From assembly GCF_001638985.1 (NCBI RefSeq), contig NW_017265147.1:1023545-1087544 (forward strand): a stretch of 64,000 nucleotides of DNA, written 5' to 3'. The notes below the pieces were generated by a model. The model had not been told where the DNA came from and searched no databases. It worked only from the letters and a program-made list of their open reading frames with translations. Origin of the DNA: Phycomyces blakesleeanus NRRL 1555(-). Its lineage: Eukaryota > Mucoromycota > Mucoromycetes > Mucorales > Phycomycetaceae. Of this stretch, positions 31,763 through 42,790 are shown piece by piece; positions within the stretch are counted from its first letter, which is position 1, and every line of letters starts with the position of its first letter. The position numbers were made by a program, and so were the translations under genes.

Positions 31763-32586
31763 TTACTATTATTATTATTTTGAATGGTTTACAAGGTACG
31801 CACTTCTTCTTCTTCGCTGATTCATTAAACGGAAAGACGGCAAGACGGCAAGAGCTTTCCTTTTCTGATAGTTACACGATGTACCTTTTTTATACTTTTT
31901 ATTTTAACAAGAAAAAATATCAAAAAATATGCTCAGCTGCGCCATTTACAAACATGCAATACACACACACACACACACTTATGCTATGTATGTTTGACCT
32001 TGCAGAAACCACAGTGATATTTAAACAAAATAAAGCAAAATGACTTCAAAGTATATAGATATTGACAGGTAACAGGTACAAACATAAGCACAACTGCAAA
32101 TACAGGGACTATCATTCAATCTTTCTTGCCTATAACCCTTTATACCAAAATGATACACATATGCATATTTGTGTGTAAAATGTTTGATAGATATAAAATA
32201 TACTTTGCATACATATACACACATATAAATACTACTGTCAAACTCCACTTATGCACCCAATACATTCTATTAAAAGAACTAAAATAGAGGGAAAGAGAAA
32301 GAGAGAGAGAATAAGCGGTGTTGGCTTTCTCTTTGGTGAGGGAGTACAACCATTGAATTGTTGATGTCATTTTTTATTTTATTTTATTTTATGTCCAAAT
32401 TCTTATTATGTTGCTAAGCAACTTGTAATAAGTCTGATTTATTTTGACTGGTCTCGTAAACACTCAACACTCAACACTCAAATACGCGTTCTTTGTTTTT
32501 CTTCTTTCTTCTCTCTTTATTTCTTTATTTCTTTCTTTCTTTTTTGCACTTTTTCTCTTTTCTTTTCTTTCGAATCAGTAACAAGA
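31763..32586. other. Intergenic, promoter side of the bestrophin-like gene
   Basis: 824 bases with CA, GA and CT microsatellites, for example at about 31961-31978 and 32291-32309, and a T/C-rich stretch just before the ATG at 32587. No gene is supported. Confidence 0.7.
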
Positions 32587-32928
32587 ATGGCCAGAATTGA
32601 GATTCCACATGACCATCCTCCTGGGCATTATTCCCGTCGATTCTTGAGAAAAATCCGGAAATACCCAGATCAGCTTCGGTAAGTCAAGAGAAGAATAGAA
32701 AGAAGAAATGACATGCACAGAATGGTTTGCATTCAAATGACATTTGACGTGATATTTTTCTAATGCTGTATTGTATTGTATTGTATTGTATTATGCTTTA
32801 TTTTATTAGTATGAAAGGATCTGTAAGAACCTAAAGACTATTTATTATTAAATTTAAAATGCGTTATATTTATATTAAAAATAAAGAAGAGGAAGAGGAA
32901 GAAGAGGAAGAAGTATAAAGAAAAATAG

Positions 32929-32959
<31 letters not shown>

Positions 32960-34602
32960 TTTAAAAAATAATAATCAAGGATTAAAATTAAAACTATATT
33001 ATATTATATTATATTATGTTATGTTATATTATATATTCTTGTGTGTTTATTATTATAATGATAATAATATAGGTATTGCCAACTATCCTGCCAACAGTTA
33101 TTTTGACAGCGGTCTACACACATTTGATCGCAAAGGCCTACCTTGACTGGGGCTATACGAACATTGCCATTAGTAACATTGTTAGTAAGTAATTGTATAT
33201 AAAAGAGAGAAAGAAAAAGAGTTGATCAACTTCAACCTTAAATATTGATGATTTATGTTTTCTAGTTCCTGTTTTGTCGGTTGTGCTTGGTTTGTTACTT
33301 GGTTTCCGTGCCAACACTTCGTATGCTCGGTACTACGAGGGACGACAGTTGTGGCAGGATTTGAACAGCAATGTCCGCAATCTGTCACGTCTGGTGTGGT
33401 GCAGTATTCCGGAACGCACCCAAAACGACCACGAGGAGAAGAATCGGTGCATGAAGTTACTTTTGGCCTTCGCGGTTGCAACAAAGCATCATCTGCGCAA
33501 GGAGTACGGAATTGACTACTTTGATCTTGATTACCTTCTGCCTCCAAACTGGGTTCCTGCCGCAGCCAATGATATGGAACAATATGGTGATCAGCAGCAA
33601 CAACAAGAAGGTGGCAGCAGTAATAATAGCAATGCTAGTGGTGAGCCAGGAACACCTTCATCCAGAACAAGAGCAATATTTTCTGACACCGTGGTTGGCA
33701 CCCCTACATCCGAACGCAACATTGGACCGCTTGAGAGCAGTGGGGGTGATAATCCAAATGATCTGGCCAACAAAAAAGATCACTTTGCAGCCCAGCGCCG
33801 CAGATTTGTGTGTGACGAAGATCTGCCAGACGACAGTAGTTCGGAGATGTCCCTTCCATTAGAGATCCTCTTCCGCCTAGGACTTTATATGGCCCAGGCA
33901 AAGGAAACCAACCGAATTGACGGCGTGTTTGCCAGTAACATTATATCCCATCTCAATGCTCTCAATGACTGCCTTGCTGCCCTTGAGCGTATTGTCAGTA
34001 CCCCTATTCCCAAAGCATACACCATCCATCTGTAAGTTAGAGTGGATAAGCTCTATAGACATTGGCAATTGGGGACGAAAGAATGAATGACTGGTGAATA
34101 AGGTTAATAACATAAATATATTCTTGTAGTAAACAATCCATTTTCCTTTACATGGTTGCTCTTCCTTTTACCCTTGTGTCAGCTCTGGAGTGGTGGGTGG
34201 TTCCTACCATTTTGCTGTCCTCATTCACAATGTACGGTATTGATGCCATTGGTGCCCAGATAGGTAAGATATATATATATATATATTTGTGCGTGTGTGG
34301 AATTAATCTTTATTAACCATAAACAATTTTTTTAAAAAAATAATGATAATACAGAAAACCCCTTTGGCTACAATTCCAATGATCTACCCCTAAACCAATT
34401 CTGCGACTCTTTGCGCAAAGAAATTGAATTCACAATCTACCATTTACCAAGCGAGGCCGATGAATCAGCAGCAGCAGCAGCAGCAGCAGCAAAGGCTACA
34501 GCTACAGCTACAGCTACAGCTACAGAAGAGACAGTCGAAGAGGAAGCATCTGCAGAAGAAGCAGTTACAGCAGAAGGAGAAACAGCAACTGAACATACAT
34601 AA
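32587..34602 (+). CDS. Bestrophin-like anion channel (UPF0187/RFP-TM family)
   Basis: Six exons: 32587-32678, 32810-32822, 33073-33184, 33266-34031, 34130-34263, 34355-34602, encoding 454 aa. The second exon is only 13 nt (T plus ATG AAA GGA TCT); without it the frame fails. Membrane segment 1 is VLPTILPTVILTAVYTHLIA, segment 2 follows IPVLSVVLGLLLGFRANTSY, the hallmark LGFR.N.SY.R..E.R.LW of this family, with RYYEGRQLWQDL after it. A Ser/Asn-rich loop (about residues 165-225) is inserted before the helical core. Segments 3 and 4 are FLYMVALPFTLVSALEWWVV and the stretch ending FTMYGIDAIGAQIENPFGYN, again family-typical. Related proteins form pentameric Cl- or anion channels in plasma or organelle membranes; fungal functions are poorly known. 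The tail is poly-Ala/Thr/Glu of low complexity. Confidence 0.88.
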
Positions 34603-35521
34603 TAACCTTTTCTTCTTTTTCTTGTGTTTCTTTCCTTTGTTATTATATTACATACATAAAAAAAAAGAATTTACATATAACAGGGACAAAGACTTGAGTT
34701 GAGTTGATTGACCAATTGAATTGTACGCTCTACTGCTTTCTTTCTTTTGTAACAAACTCACTCATATATCTTTAACACACACACACAAAGTGAGATATTA
34801 TATACTAATATAAATTTATACAATCAGTAAACATTAGTGCACAGACAGTTGATAATAAAACCAAAAGATATATAGAAATTAATTATTTTAGCTACTACAC
34901 TAAACTTACAGGCATATTGTATAATTGTACTCTGTAAAGATATAATGTAAATGTAAATTTAAAGGTTATTCTGTTTTATCTGGTTATTTTATTTTGGCTA
35001 TGGATTTTTTTTTCTTTTAAAAATAAAATAAAGCAAAAGTACTCGTTACACCAAGGCCAATTTATTTATTTTTTATTTTTGATACTTTGTCGCTGTTTCG
35101 GCTTTCTTCTTCCTCGGTTCGGACCATGTATGTTACGCGTTATCTCTTGCTCTTCTTTAACATTTTTTTTTATATAATTTTAATTATTTATATCCAATAT
35201 AATAAAAAGGCGAACGGACCTCAATTGGTTTCTATTGGTCCATTTGACAAGAAAGAAACAAAAAAACACACACACACAAAAAAAAGGTTCTTCTATTAGG
35301 AGTTGTGTGAGTGGACAGAGGTCATGTTCATCAAATTCCAATAATAAAAACACACACACACACACACAAAATATATAGAATGCCTTTCATTGCCCCACCC
35401 CCCCCCTCTTCTCTCTCTCTTCCATTTCCCCCCACACAGACACAGACATATATATATATATTCCACCCACTCATTTCACTTGATTTTTCATTTTCTCTCT
35501 TCCAAAACCAAATCAAGTCAA

Positions 35522-35818
35522 ATGTCTAAAAAGTACAATGTACGCCATGACACAAGAAATTCAAGTGGATTGGTTCGGTTTCCCACTCTTCAGGTTCCCT
35601 ATTCTTCCGCCTCCATCTCACCCCCCCATTTCCGATGGCGTTTTAAAAAATGTGTGTGGGTGTATTTTCTTCGTTTGTTCTTGGTTGTGCTCATCACAGG
35701 GATGTTAATAAGTAAAGTTTTGTATTGGAACTTACCCTGGAATCAAATATTATCTTTTATATATATATATAGAGAGAGAGGCCTCTTTTGGGTTATTATG
35801 TTAAACCCTAAAACATAA
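35522..35818 (+). CDS. Possible small single-pass membrane protein (98 aa)
   Basis: Not recognised. ATG at 35522 lies in a good fungal start context (GTCAAATG). The product is basic at the N-terminus (SKKYNVRHDTRNSSGLVRF), then has one hydrophobic segment (VYFLRLFLVVLITGMLISKV) preceded by RWRFKKC, an arrangement like a type II signal anchor. The last 25 codons run into an AT-rich TATA repeat and look less protein-like, so either the gene has a further exon or the ORF is fortuitous. No family evidence; the call rests on the start context and hydrophobicity alone. Confidence 0.3.
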   Translation: MSKKYNVRHDTRNSSGLVRFPTLQVPYSSASISPPHFRWRFKKCVWVYFLRLFLVVLITGMLISKVLYWNLPWNQILSFIYIYRERGLFWVIMLNPKT

Positions 35819-35996
35819 CAAACCAAACCAAACCAAGCCCACAAGTCAGTTTTGTAAGCCCTCCCCACTACCCCCTCCATCTAAAGCCAGTCGAAGTAAA
35901 CCAGGGTTTGCTATTCAGTCAAGTCACTCGAGTCACTCAAACCATTCAAATCAATTTATTCAATACCTAGATCCCATTTTACATTCAACCAAATCA

Positions 35997-36028
35997 ATCA
36001 ACCAACCAACCAACCAACCAACCAACCA
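35997..36028. repeat. CCAA tetranucleotide array
   Basis: About eight CAAC/CCAA units upstream of the Zn2Cys6 gene; simple repeat without visible function. Confidence 0.9.
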
Positions 36029-36426
36029 GCCAACAAATATCACACACGCGCGGACCTTTCTTCTTTTATATGTATGTATTTATATACTAGACTAGACGGT
36101 TACGCCACCCGGGCCCGGGATGTTTTCCACCGATCGGTTCTCCCCGTACTTTTAGACCCCTCTTTTTTTTTCTTCCTTTCTTCCTTCGTTCTTTCTTTCT
36201 CTTTCTCTTCTTTCATTTTCATTTTCATTCTTCACCCTTCTTCTTCTTCTTCCTCTTCTTCCTCTTCTTCCTCTTTTGTGTTCTATTCATTTCAAGTCAA
36301 AATCGAGTTAATTAAATAGCCTTTACTTCAATATCAACAGCACCAACAACATCAATCAAGAGATACAAACAAACAAACAAACAAACACAAACAAAAAAAA
36401 ACAAATAAATAGAACAAGAAACAAAA

Positions 36427-37648
36427 ATGCCACCAAGTCCGCCTGGTAATAGAAAACTCACCAACCCAAGTGCAAATCGAAACCTGCTTGTCGAACGATG
36501 CTCTTCTATCCGTGCATGCGAGTCCTGCAAACGCAAGAGAAGAGTATGTAGCGGACAGCGTCCGTGTAATCACTGCACCGAGTCATCGACCGAGTGCGTC
36601 TTTACTGTCGTGTCAGAGCATCCACGGAGTGTGTTCTCGACAACCAACGCTCGTCGGTTAAGCTCCGGATCTGCGTGTGAGACATGCCGGCGCCGAAAGA
36701 CAAAATGCGACGGCAGCAGCCCCTGCAGCTTCTGCTCAACAAACGGAATCGACTGTGTAAACAATTCTGAGAGGCGAAAGCGTTCCTTGGCTACATCCCA
36801 ACACCATCATCAACTGCAACAGCAACAACTATTACTACAACAGCTACAACAACAACAACAACAACAACAACAACAGGGAATAAATGCCAATGGAACAGGA
36901 TCAGGCACAGAAATAGGGACAGGAACAAGCACAAGCACAGGCACAGGCACAGGAGGAACAGAAGGAATAAAAGGAACAGGAGGAGGATTGGAAATTACTG
37001 GGGGTGTAGGTGGAAGTGTAGGGGCAGGGGCAGGGGCAGGGGTAGGGGACAATGAAGCCATTGACAGGATCGAGGACAGATTACGACGGATCGAGCGCCT
37101 AATGTCAGCTATCCAACCTAGCCCGCTCTCCCAAAGCATAACCTCCTTCAGCAGTGCGGCTGGCCCGACTACTCCTGACAAAGAAACCCAGACTCACGGC
37201 ACTCTTTCTCTGCGTAAACTGTCTTCACCTCATCCTCCTTCTCCAACTACTACAGTACGCCAACACCGGCACACTGTCCAAGGCATCAGTGCTACCAAAG
37301 AACATGCCGAACTTCGAACCGCCTTCATTAAAGCCAAGCGTCAAAACCAAAACCAAAACCAAAATCACATACAATTACAATTACAACAATCATCATCATC
37401 TGCTGATCCTTCTTCCACACCCCCACCACTATCTCCTACTCACTCGGGTCACACCTGGTCTACTACCAGCAGCAGCAGCACTACTACTACCACTTCTGTC
37501 GCGACTCAACCTTTAACTTCCTCGATGCTCAACCTCACCCTGTCTCCATCATCTTCCACGACCTCATCAACCTCAAACTCATCTACACTCCCGCTCCCAC
37601 TCCTCCTTCAGTCCATCTCTACCCCTACATCCCCGCCTTTATTTGGCC

Positions 37649-37689
<41 letters not shown>

Positions 37690-38070
37690 CTGCAACAACG
37701 ACAGCAACTGCAACAGCAACAATATCAACAACAACTGCAACAACAACTGCATCAACAGCAACAACATATACAACATAATCAAAATCAAAATCAAAATCAA
37801 CGTCCCGCTTGGCCTTGTACCACAACACCTTATGGCTCTCCTCCAAGTAGCATTTCAGAATGGAAAACGACGATTCCAAGTCTGATGGGTAAGAATGATT
37901 TTTATGAACAATAACATAATAACCAACCTATATTTATTATAGACCAACTCTCCAGACGTACATTTGTCTCGACCAATCTGGATTATTCGGTTCATTATCC
38001 CATCTATCCACTCACGCCTCCATCTCACAGTTCTACAGTAGAGCCAGAGTCAACAGTCACTCCATCCTAA
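36427..38070 (+). CDS. Transcription factor with two tandem Zn2Cys6 clusters
   Basis: Two exons, 36427-37888 and 37943-38070, give 529 aa. The first binuclear zinc cluster uses C31, C34, C41, C47, C50 and C57 (spacing 2-6-5-2-6) around ACESCKRKRRVC. The second uses C84, C87, C94, C100, C103 and C110 with exactly the same spacing around ACETCRRRKTKC. A 26-residue linker separates them. After poly-Gln and a Gly/Thr-rich stretch comes a short amphipathic segment, AIDRIEDRLRRIERLMSAIQ, which could be a Gal4-like dimerisation coil. The remainder is Gln/Ser/Pro/Thr-rich and may serve as an activation region. No fungal-specific 'middle homology' domain is visible, so the protein is shorter than most Gal4-type regulators. 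Most fungal members have a single cluster. Nuclear DNA binding is well supported; targets are unknown. Confidence 0.9.
37649..37785 (+). repeat. CAA/CAG repeat encoding poly-Gln
   Basis: Long glutamine tract in the presumed activation region of the double Zn2Cys6 protein. In the other frames it reads as poly-Asn or poly-Thr, producing spurious ORFs. Confidence 0.9.
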
Positions 38071-38548
38071 GAACCCAAACCCTCGTCTTTCTACTGGATT
38101 ATTTACACAACTCAAACTCTCTCACTCACAGATACATTTATATAAGTTTATATACAAAATGTACATGTCATCATCATCCAAAAAAAAAATTAAAATAAAT
38201 CAATTTTTGATATTCAAATTGACATTTTTAAACCACTAACCCACACTACTTGCTTTTACTCTATTATGATTATTGTGATTATTTTTGCTACACAATAAAA
38301 ATAAATAGAGAAAGAAAGAAATTTAGAGAATATCCGAGCCAGGGTTACACTGTGTATTCCAGATGTGAATTTATCTTATTTTATTTTGTCTTGTCTTGTC
38401 TTGCCTTGTCCACATGGCGTAACAATGTAGAGCAAAGGATAAAATAAATAAATAAAAGGTTTAAAAGCGTTTGCTCGGGTGCGATCCATATGACGTAGTA
38501 TCACCCAATCAAAATCAAATAAAATAAAAAAAAAGGTACAACTTGTAA
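38071..38548. other. Intergenic, 3' of the double Zn2Cys6 gene
   Basis: 478 bases with A-rich stretches and AATAAA motifs; no ORF with support. Ends at the TA target of the next transposon. Confidence 0.7.
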
Positions 38549-38550
38549 TA

Positions 38551-38698
38551 CAGGATTTTCATATCAAATTCGCCGTATGGGACAAAAATTTAGACGCAAC
38601 CGCAAAAAAAAAATCGTCACAAATACACTATCAAATTCGTCAAAAATACAGTATCAAATTCGCCACATGCAGTATTGAAATAGCCATGAATGCAAATT
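38551..38698 (+). repeat. Left terminal inverted repeat
   Basis: 148 bp; pairs with 40117-40240. Contains a tandem 23-bp duplication absent from the right copy. Confidence 0.92.
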
Positions 38699-38934
38699 TA
38701 TGATATACAAGTTTGTTAATTTGATTTGATTTACAATTGAAAATTCAAACGAACAAAAAGATGTGTAAAGTATATTATTCTCTTCATGCCTTACGTAATT
38801 TACAGTGAATAGTATATGTTTTACTAATATAAAAGACATACAAGAAGCATAAATAAAAATCTGTACAACCTTCATATCTTTTTTCTTTTTATATTCAAAA
38901 ACCAACTCTACACCTATCCCTCAAAAAGCTTACA

Positions 38935-40101
38935 ATGTCTGATACAGAAAGAACTCCAGTCCTGCATACAAAATCCAGAAAGGGGATGAAATACAGTGAT
39001 GCCACTCATTCAACTCACATCCGTCATCTGATAATTGAAAAGAGCAAGAACCAGTTGAAAGCTCCATCAGAAATTGCCAAGGAGCTCAACATTCTGCATT
39101 CGACCATGAACACAATAATTGGAAGATTTGAGAGAACTGGAAGTGTGGAGTACAAGTCTCTGGGTGGTGATTTTAGAACAATCATCAAAGATCATCACAA
39201 ACAGTTTATTCTGGATATGATTGATAGCAACAATACTATCACTCTAGCAGAGCTACAGCAAGAGCTAGTAAATCACTTCGATGACCTAGAGAAAATAAGT
39301 ATCTCACCCTGTGTAATCACCTCTGCTACATTGAGAGAATCACTCTCAAAAGAGCAACACCAATTGAGGAGAAGAGGAACGACGAAGTGACTCTTATAAA
39401 AAGACACAACTTTATCTTAAGTCTGTAGCCGGAAGAAATCTTGTACAGCCAAAACTGTATTTTTATCAATGAGGTCGGCTTTAATTTTAACTTGATCAAG
39501 GGACGTGCCAGAGCAAAGGCAGGAGAGTGTGCTCTTGTGCCAACAAAGTCCAAAAGAGCCAAAAATGTGACAATTCTTTTTGCTTTGTCATCTGAGGGAG
39601 TTGAATCGTGTCATGCAAAGATAGTGGAAGGTGGAACAACTGGTAAAAATTTCTAGCACAAGTATTGCTTTGCTGTATATCTTACATACATGCTTATGAG
39701 TACCTACATCATTTTACTAACACTAATTTACAGGCCCAATTTTCAAAGAATTTGTTCAACAGTTGGTTGAAAAGTTGGATGCGGTCAATGCTAGACCATA
39801 TCATCTTGTTGTGAATAATGCAAGAATCCACTTCAACCCTGGCCTTAGAGAGTGGTTGGAGCAAAGAAACACCCACAAGCTAAAGTTTCTTCCCCCTTAT
39901 TCTCCTTTCCTTAACCCAGTAGAGGAGTGTTTTTCAAAATTGAAAAATTTTGTTAAAAAGCACCCTCTGGATGGCCAGGAAACGCTTGTAGAAAGAATCA
40001 AGGATGGAAGCAACACAATAACCAAACAAGATTGCAAAGGTTGGGTGAGACACAGCATCTCATTCCACAGTAGATGTATCAATATGAAGAAAAATCTATA
40101 A
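38935..40101 (+). pseudogene. Inactive DDE transposase (frameshift, stop, catalytic Asp lost)
   Basis: The N-terminal DNA-binding half is open from ATG 38935 (SEIAKELNILHSTMNTIIGR as helix-turn-helix). Around 39341-39350 the frame shifts; the continuation RATPIEEKRNDEVTLIKRHN is readable one frame over, then a TAG at 39426-39428 interrupts it. The core resumes with NCIFINEVGFN and GRARAKAGECALVPTKSKRA. A GT-AG intron (39643-39733) fits, joining KIVEGGTTG to PIFKEFVQQLVEKLDAV. The C-terminal part carries YHLVVNNARIH and FLPPYSPFLNPVEECFSKLK. At the first and second catalytic sites the expected Asp reads Asn (INEVG, VNNAR); only the Glu in NPVEE is kept. Even with the frame intact the enzyme would be dead. 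Confidence 0.9.
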
Positions 40102-40116
40102 TAAATGTTTTTTTTT

Positions 40117-40240
40117 AATTTGCATCCATGGCTATTTCAATACTGCATGTGGCGAATTTGATAGTGTATTTGTGACGATTTTTTTTTGTGGTTGCATCTA
40201 AATTTTTGTCCCATATGGCGAATTTGATATGAAAATCCTG
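40117..40240 (-). repeat. Right terminal inverted repeat
   Basis: 124 bp; reverse complement of the left repeat minus the 23-bp duplication and one A in a homopolymer. Confidence 0.92.
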
Positions 40241-40242
40241 TA

Positions 40243-42790
40243 TAAATAAATTAATAGAAACATAAAATCTGCTGTTTATTTCACTTTTTCATTGGTGGAT
40301 GTGTTAAAAATACATCCACTTTTATGACAATCTGTAAATACTGTTTCTGGTATAAAATGACGCTTAGTATTTCCTTTGTCGTTGTTGTGAAGAGATACAA
40401 GCTTTTAAAAAAAAATCTAAGCCTCTATTGATACAAAGTGTAAAGAGAACTTTATGACTTGCTTTTATCTTGCCATTCAAAAGAAAAGAATTTATAGGTG
40501 GAGCACAATGAAATAAAATATCCTATAGCCACGTCTTTGTAAAGAAATCAAAAGAAAAAAAAAGATCAAGGGTTTCTTGTCTACCGGGAAAAAAAGGGGA
40601 GGGGCCTAAATCCGGGTAAAGAACTAGAGCGGAAGAAAGCAGAGCCGAAAGGAATTAAGCTATGGCTAGTCTTTCCCATGACAACTAAAGATATGAGGGT
40701 TGGTTTTGATGTTGGAAGAGAGACAAAGGATCTAATGTGTGTGAACTAGAGCCAGATGGAGTATACATCATACATAGTGGTATGGGCATGGCAACAAAAT
40801 TATCTAGACAATTGATTGTGTCAATTTGCGTATTTGACTAAAATCAAATTTGCACTTTTAGCAATCTCAAAATGATCTCTTTTCCCCCCTCCCCCTTTTC
40901 CCCAGTCAAGGGCGCATACCACATTATTGCTAGGAATGAAAGCGTTGCTGATATTCAACACATTGAGAGTAATAGAAGAATTGTATGACAAGACGCCATC
41001 AGATATTCTTGGGCCTTTTTGAACAATCAGGCACTCGCTTGCTGATTTCAAATGCTATATACACCTATTTCAAAAGCCATTCCTCCTCCTCCTCCTCCTC
41101 CTCCTCCTCCTCTTCCGCGAGTAGAGAGTACAATTTCATGCTTGTAACAGAAAATACACAGTGCTCATAAAAGATGTAACCATATGGTATCATTATTTGT
41201 CTAGATACCATGTTGGCTGCTTTTCTTCTTTTTCTTCTTTCGATTACCAATTATTGATAGATGTGGAATACACATGGAGAAGTACAACCAGGGGGGTCGA
41301 TTTATAGCACTCAAATAAATCCAAATATGTTTATGCACAGCAAACAGCAGCACAAAATGCTAGCCTCCATATTCACCATGTACAAACAGTCCGTGAGTGA
41401 CAGTGACAATGTTAATAACGTCAGATAGTACTTATCCAGAATACGTCCTGCTTGGGAAGAAGGCTATTTGGCTATGAGTCCAAGGTCAAATAAACCGATT
41501 AATACTACATGTGTTACTATTCGGTCAAAACTTCCAATTGGCTGTTTACTTGAAATATTGGTGATCATCAATAAAACAATCATTATTCTTTCTAGAGAGT
41601 CTTGGGAGAGCGAGAAAAGCTTGTAGCATATTAAAATACTACACCCAAGATTTGATATAACCAAAAATCATATTACTATCTCTATATCGAGCGTTATAAT
41701 GAAGCGCTTTAAATATATATAAAAAGAAAAAGATTATTTTGATCAAAATGGACAAATTAAATACAAAAAATCTGCTATACATCCAAATCTATTAAGTAGT
41801 GCTTTCTTGTGTATATAAGTAATCTGGTGAGCCACAACAAGATCCACCACATAAAAGTAGTTTGAAATTGATTACTCAAGTATTGATCAAAACATCATAT
41901 TTTTTCACTCATAAAAAACCATTTACTAATAAAAATGGCTATTTGCACCAAAAAGTTCATTTTTAATACCCACTTTTTCCTCAGAGCAGCATTTGAAAAA
42001 AAAATTAAATGTTTTGTTTTTGTTCTATTAAGTAAAGTTGTGCAAAAATTAACACAATTTTGGTCAGTGCTTGTTTGACTAGCAACAGACCAATATTCAT
42101 GGAGATATCGATGGATGTAAAAATACTAATATCGATATTTACACCATCAAAAGATGTTATTTAAGTATCCGACATTAAAAGTGTGTGTCCCAAACTAATC
42201 TCACTGTTTGCATGGCAGCGTTTTGTAGTCATCTAGCACAGAGACGTTATTACGACAACAACAATAATCCTAAAGATATATATATCTTTTAAGAGATTGT
42301 GCTTTTTCAAGAGCCTGCTTGACGCTCATTTTGGCAATCATTGAGAAAATATGAATATTAGTTATTGCTTATTACTATATCATAAGAAGAAATATCACCA
42401 TATTGAGCTTTGATTGTATCAAGTTTGTTTCAATAGTATTTAGTCTTTGTCTACTAGTAATAATAATAATAATAACAATATAGATATTGCCAATCTTAAT
42501 ACTATTCCTATTATTAATACATATCTTACAATCTTATGAATTTTTAATAAGATATATATATATATATAATAAAGGAGAATATTAAAAATAATTATAATAA
42601 TAATACCAGTGATAATAAAGGGGAAGACACAAAGGGAGAGAGGAAGAGGGAGAGGAAAAAGAAGTGAGGACCTCGGATAAACTATTAACAATTTATCTAA
42701 TTTTTTCAAAAAAAAAAAGAAAAAAGAAAAGAGTGAACAAAGATTGGATTGATTCGTGCACTTCTTTTGAATATTCCATTCAACATAATC
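40243..42790. other. Long gene-free stretch
   Basis: About 2.5 kb between the transposon and RAD51. Only short ORFs without family resemblance are seen (for example minus 40821-41051). It includes a TCC repeat at about 41082-41112, an A-rich middle and TA microsatellites. It may hold old element debris, but I found no readable protein piece. Confidence 0.6.

Larger units (their letters stand above)
34603..36426. other. Intergenic with low-complexity tracts
   Basis: 1.8 kb. It holds CA repeats (35351-35368), a C-run near 35398-35406, a CCAA array at about 35997-36028 and a TTC-rich tract at about 36237-36275 before the Zn2Cys6 gene. One possible small ORF (35522-35818) is listed separately. 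Confidence 0.65.
38551..40240 (+). mobile_element. Tc1/IS630-type transposon with 124-148 bp inverted repeats, 1690 bp
   Basis: Terminal inverted repeats start CAGGATTTTCATATCAAATT at both ends, at 38551-38698 and, inverted, 40117-40240. TA dinucleotides at 38549-38550 and 40241-40242 are the target duplication. The repeats match over their whole length with a few substitutions, except that the left one holds an extra imperfect copy of a 23-bp unit (38617-38639 repeated at 38640-38662). One transposase gene fills the interior. Such long repeats are unusual for the superfamily, where 20-50 bp is more common. Confidence 0.92.

Noticed and set aside
40821..41051. 76-codon minus-strand ORF in the gap before RAD51
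   Set aside because: No recognisable motif, contains a poly-Gly shadow of a C-run, no splice context.
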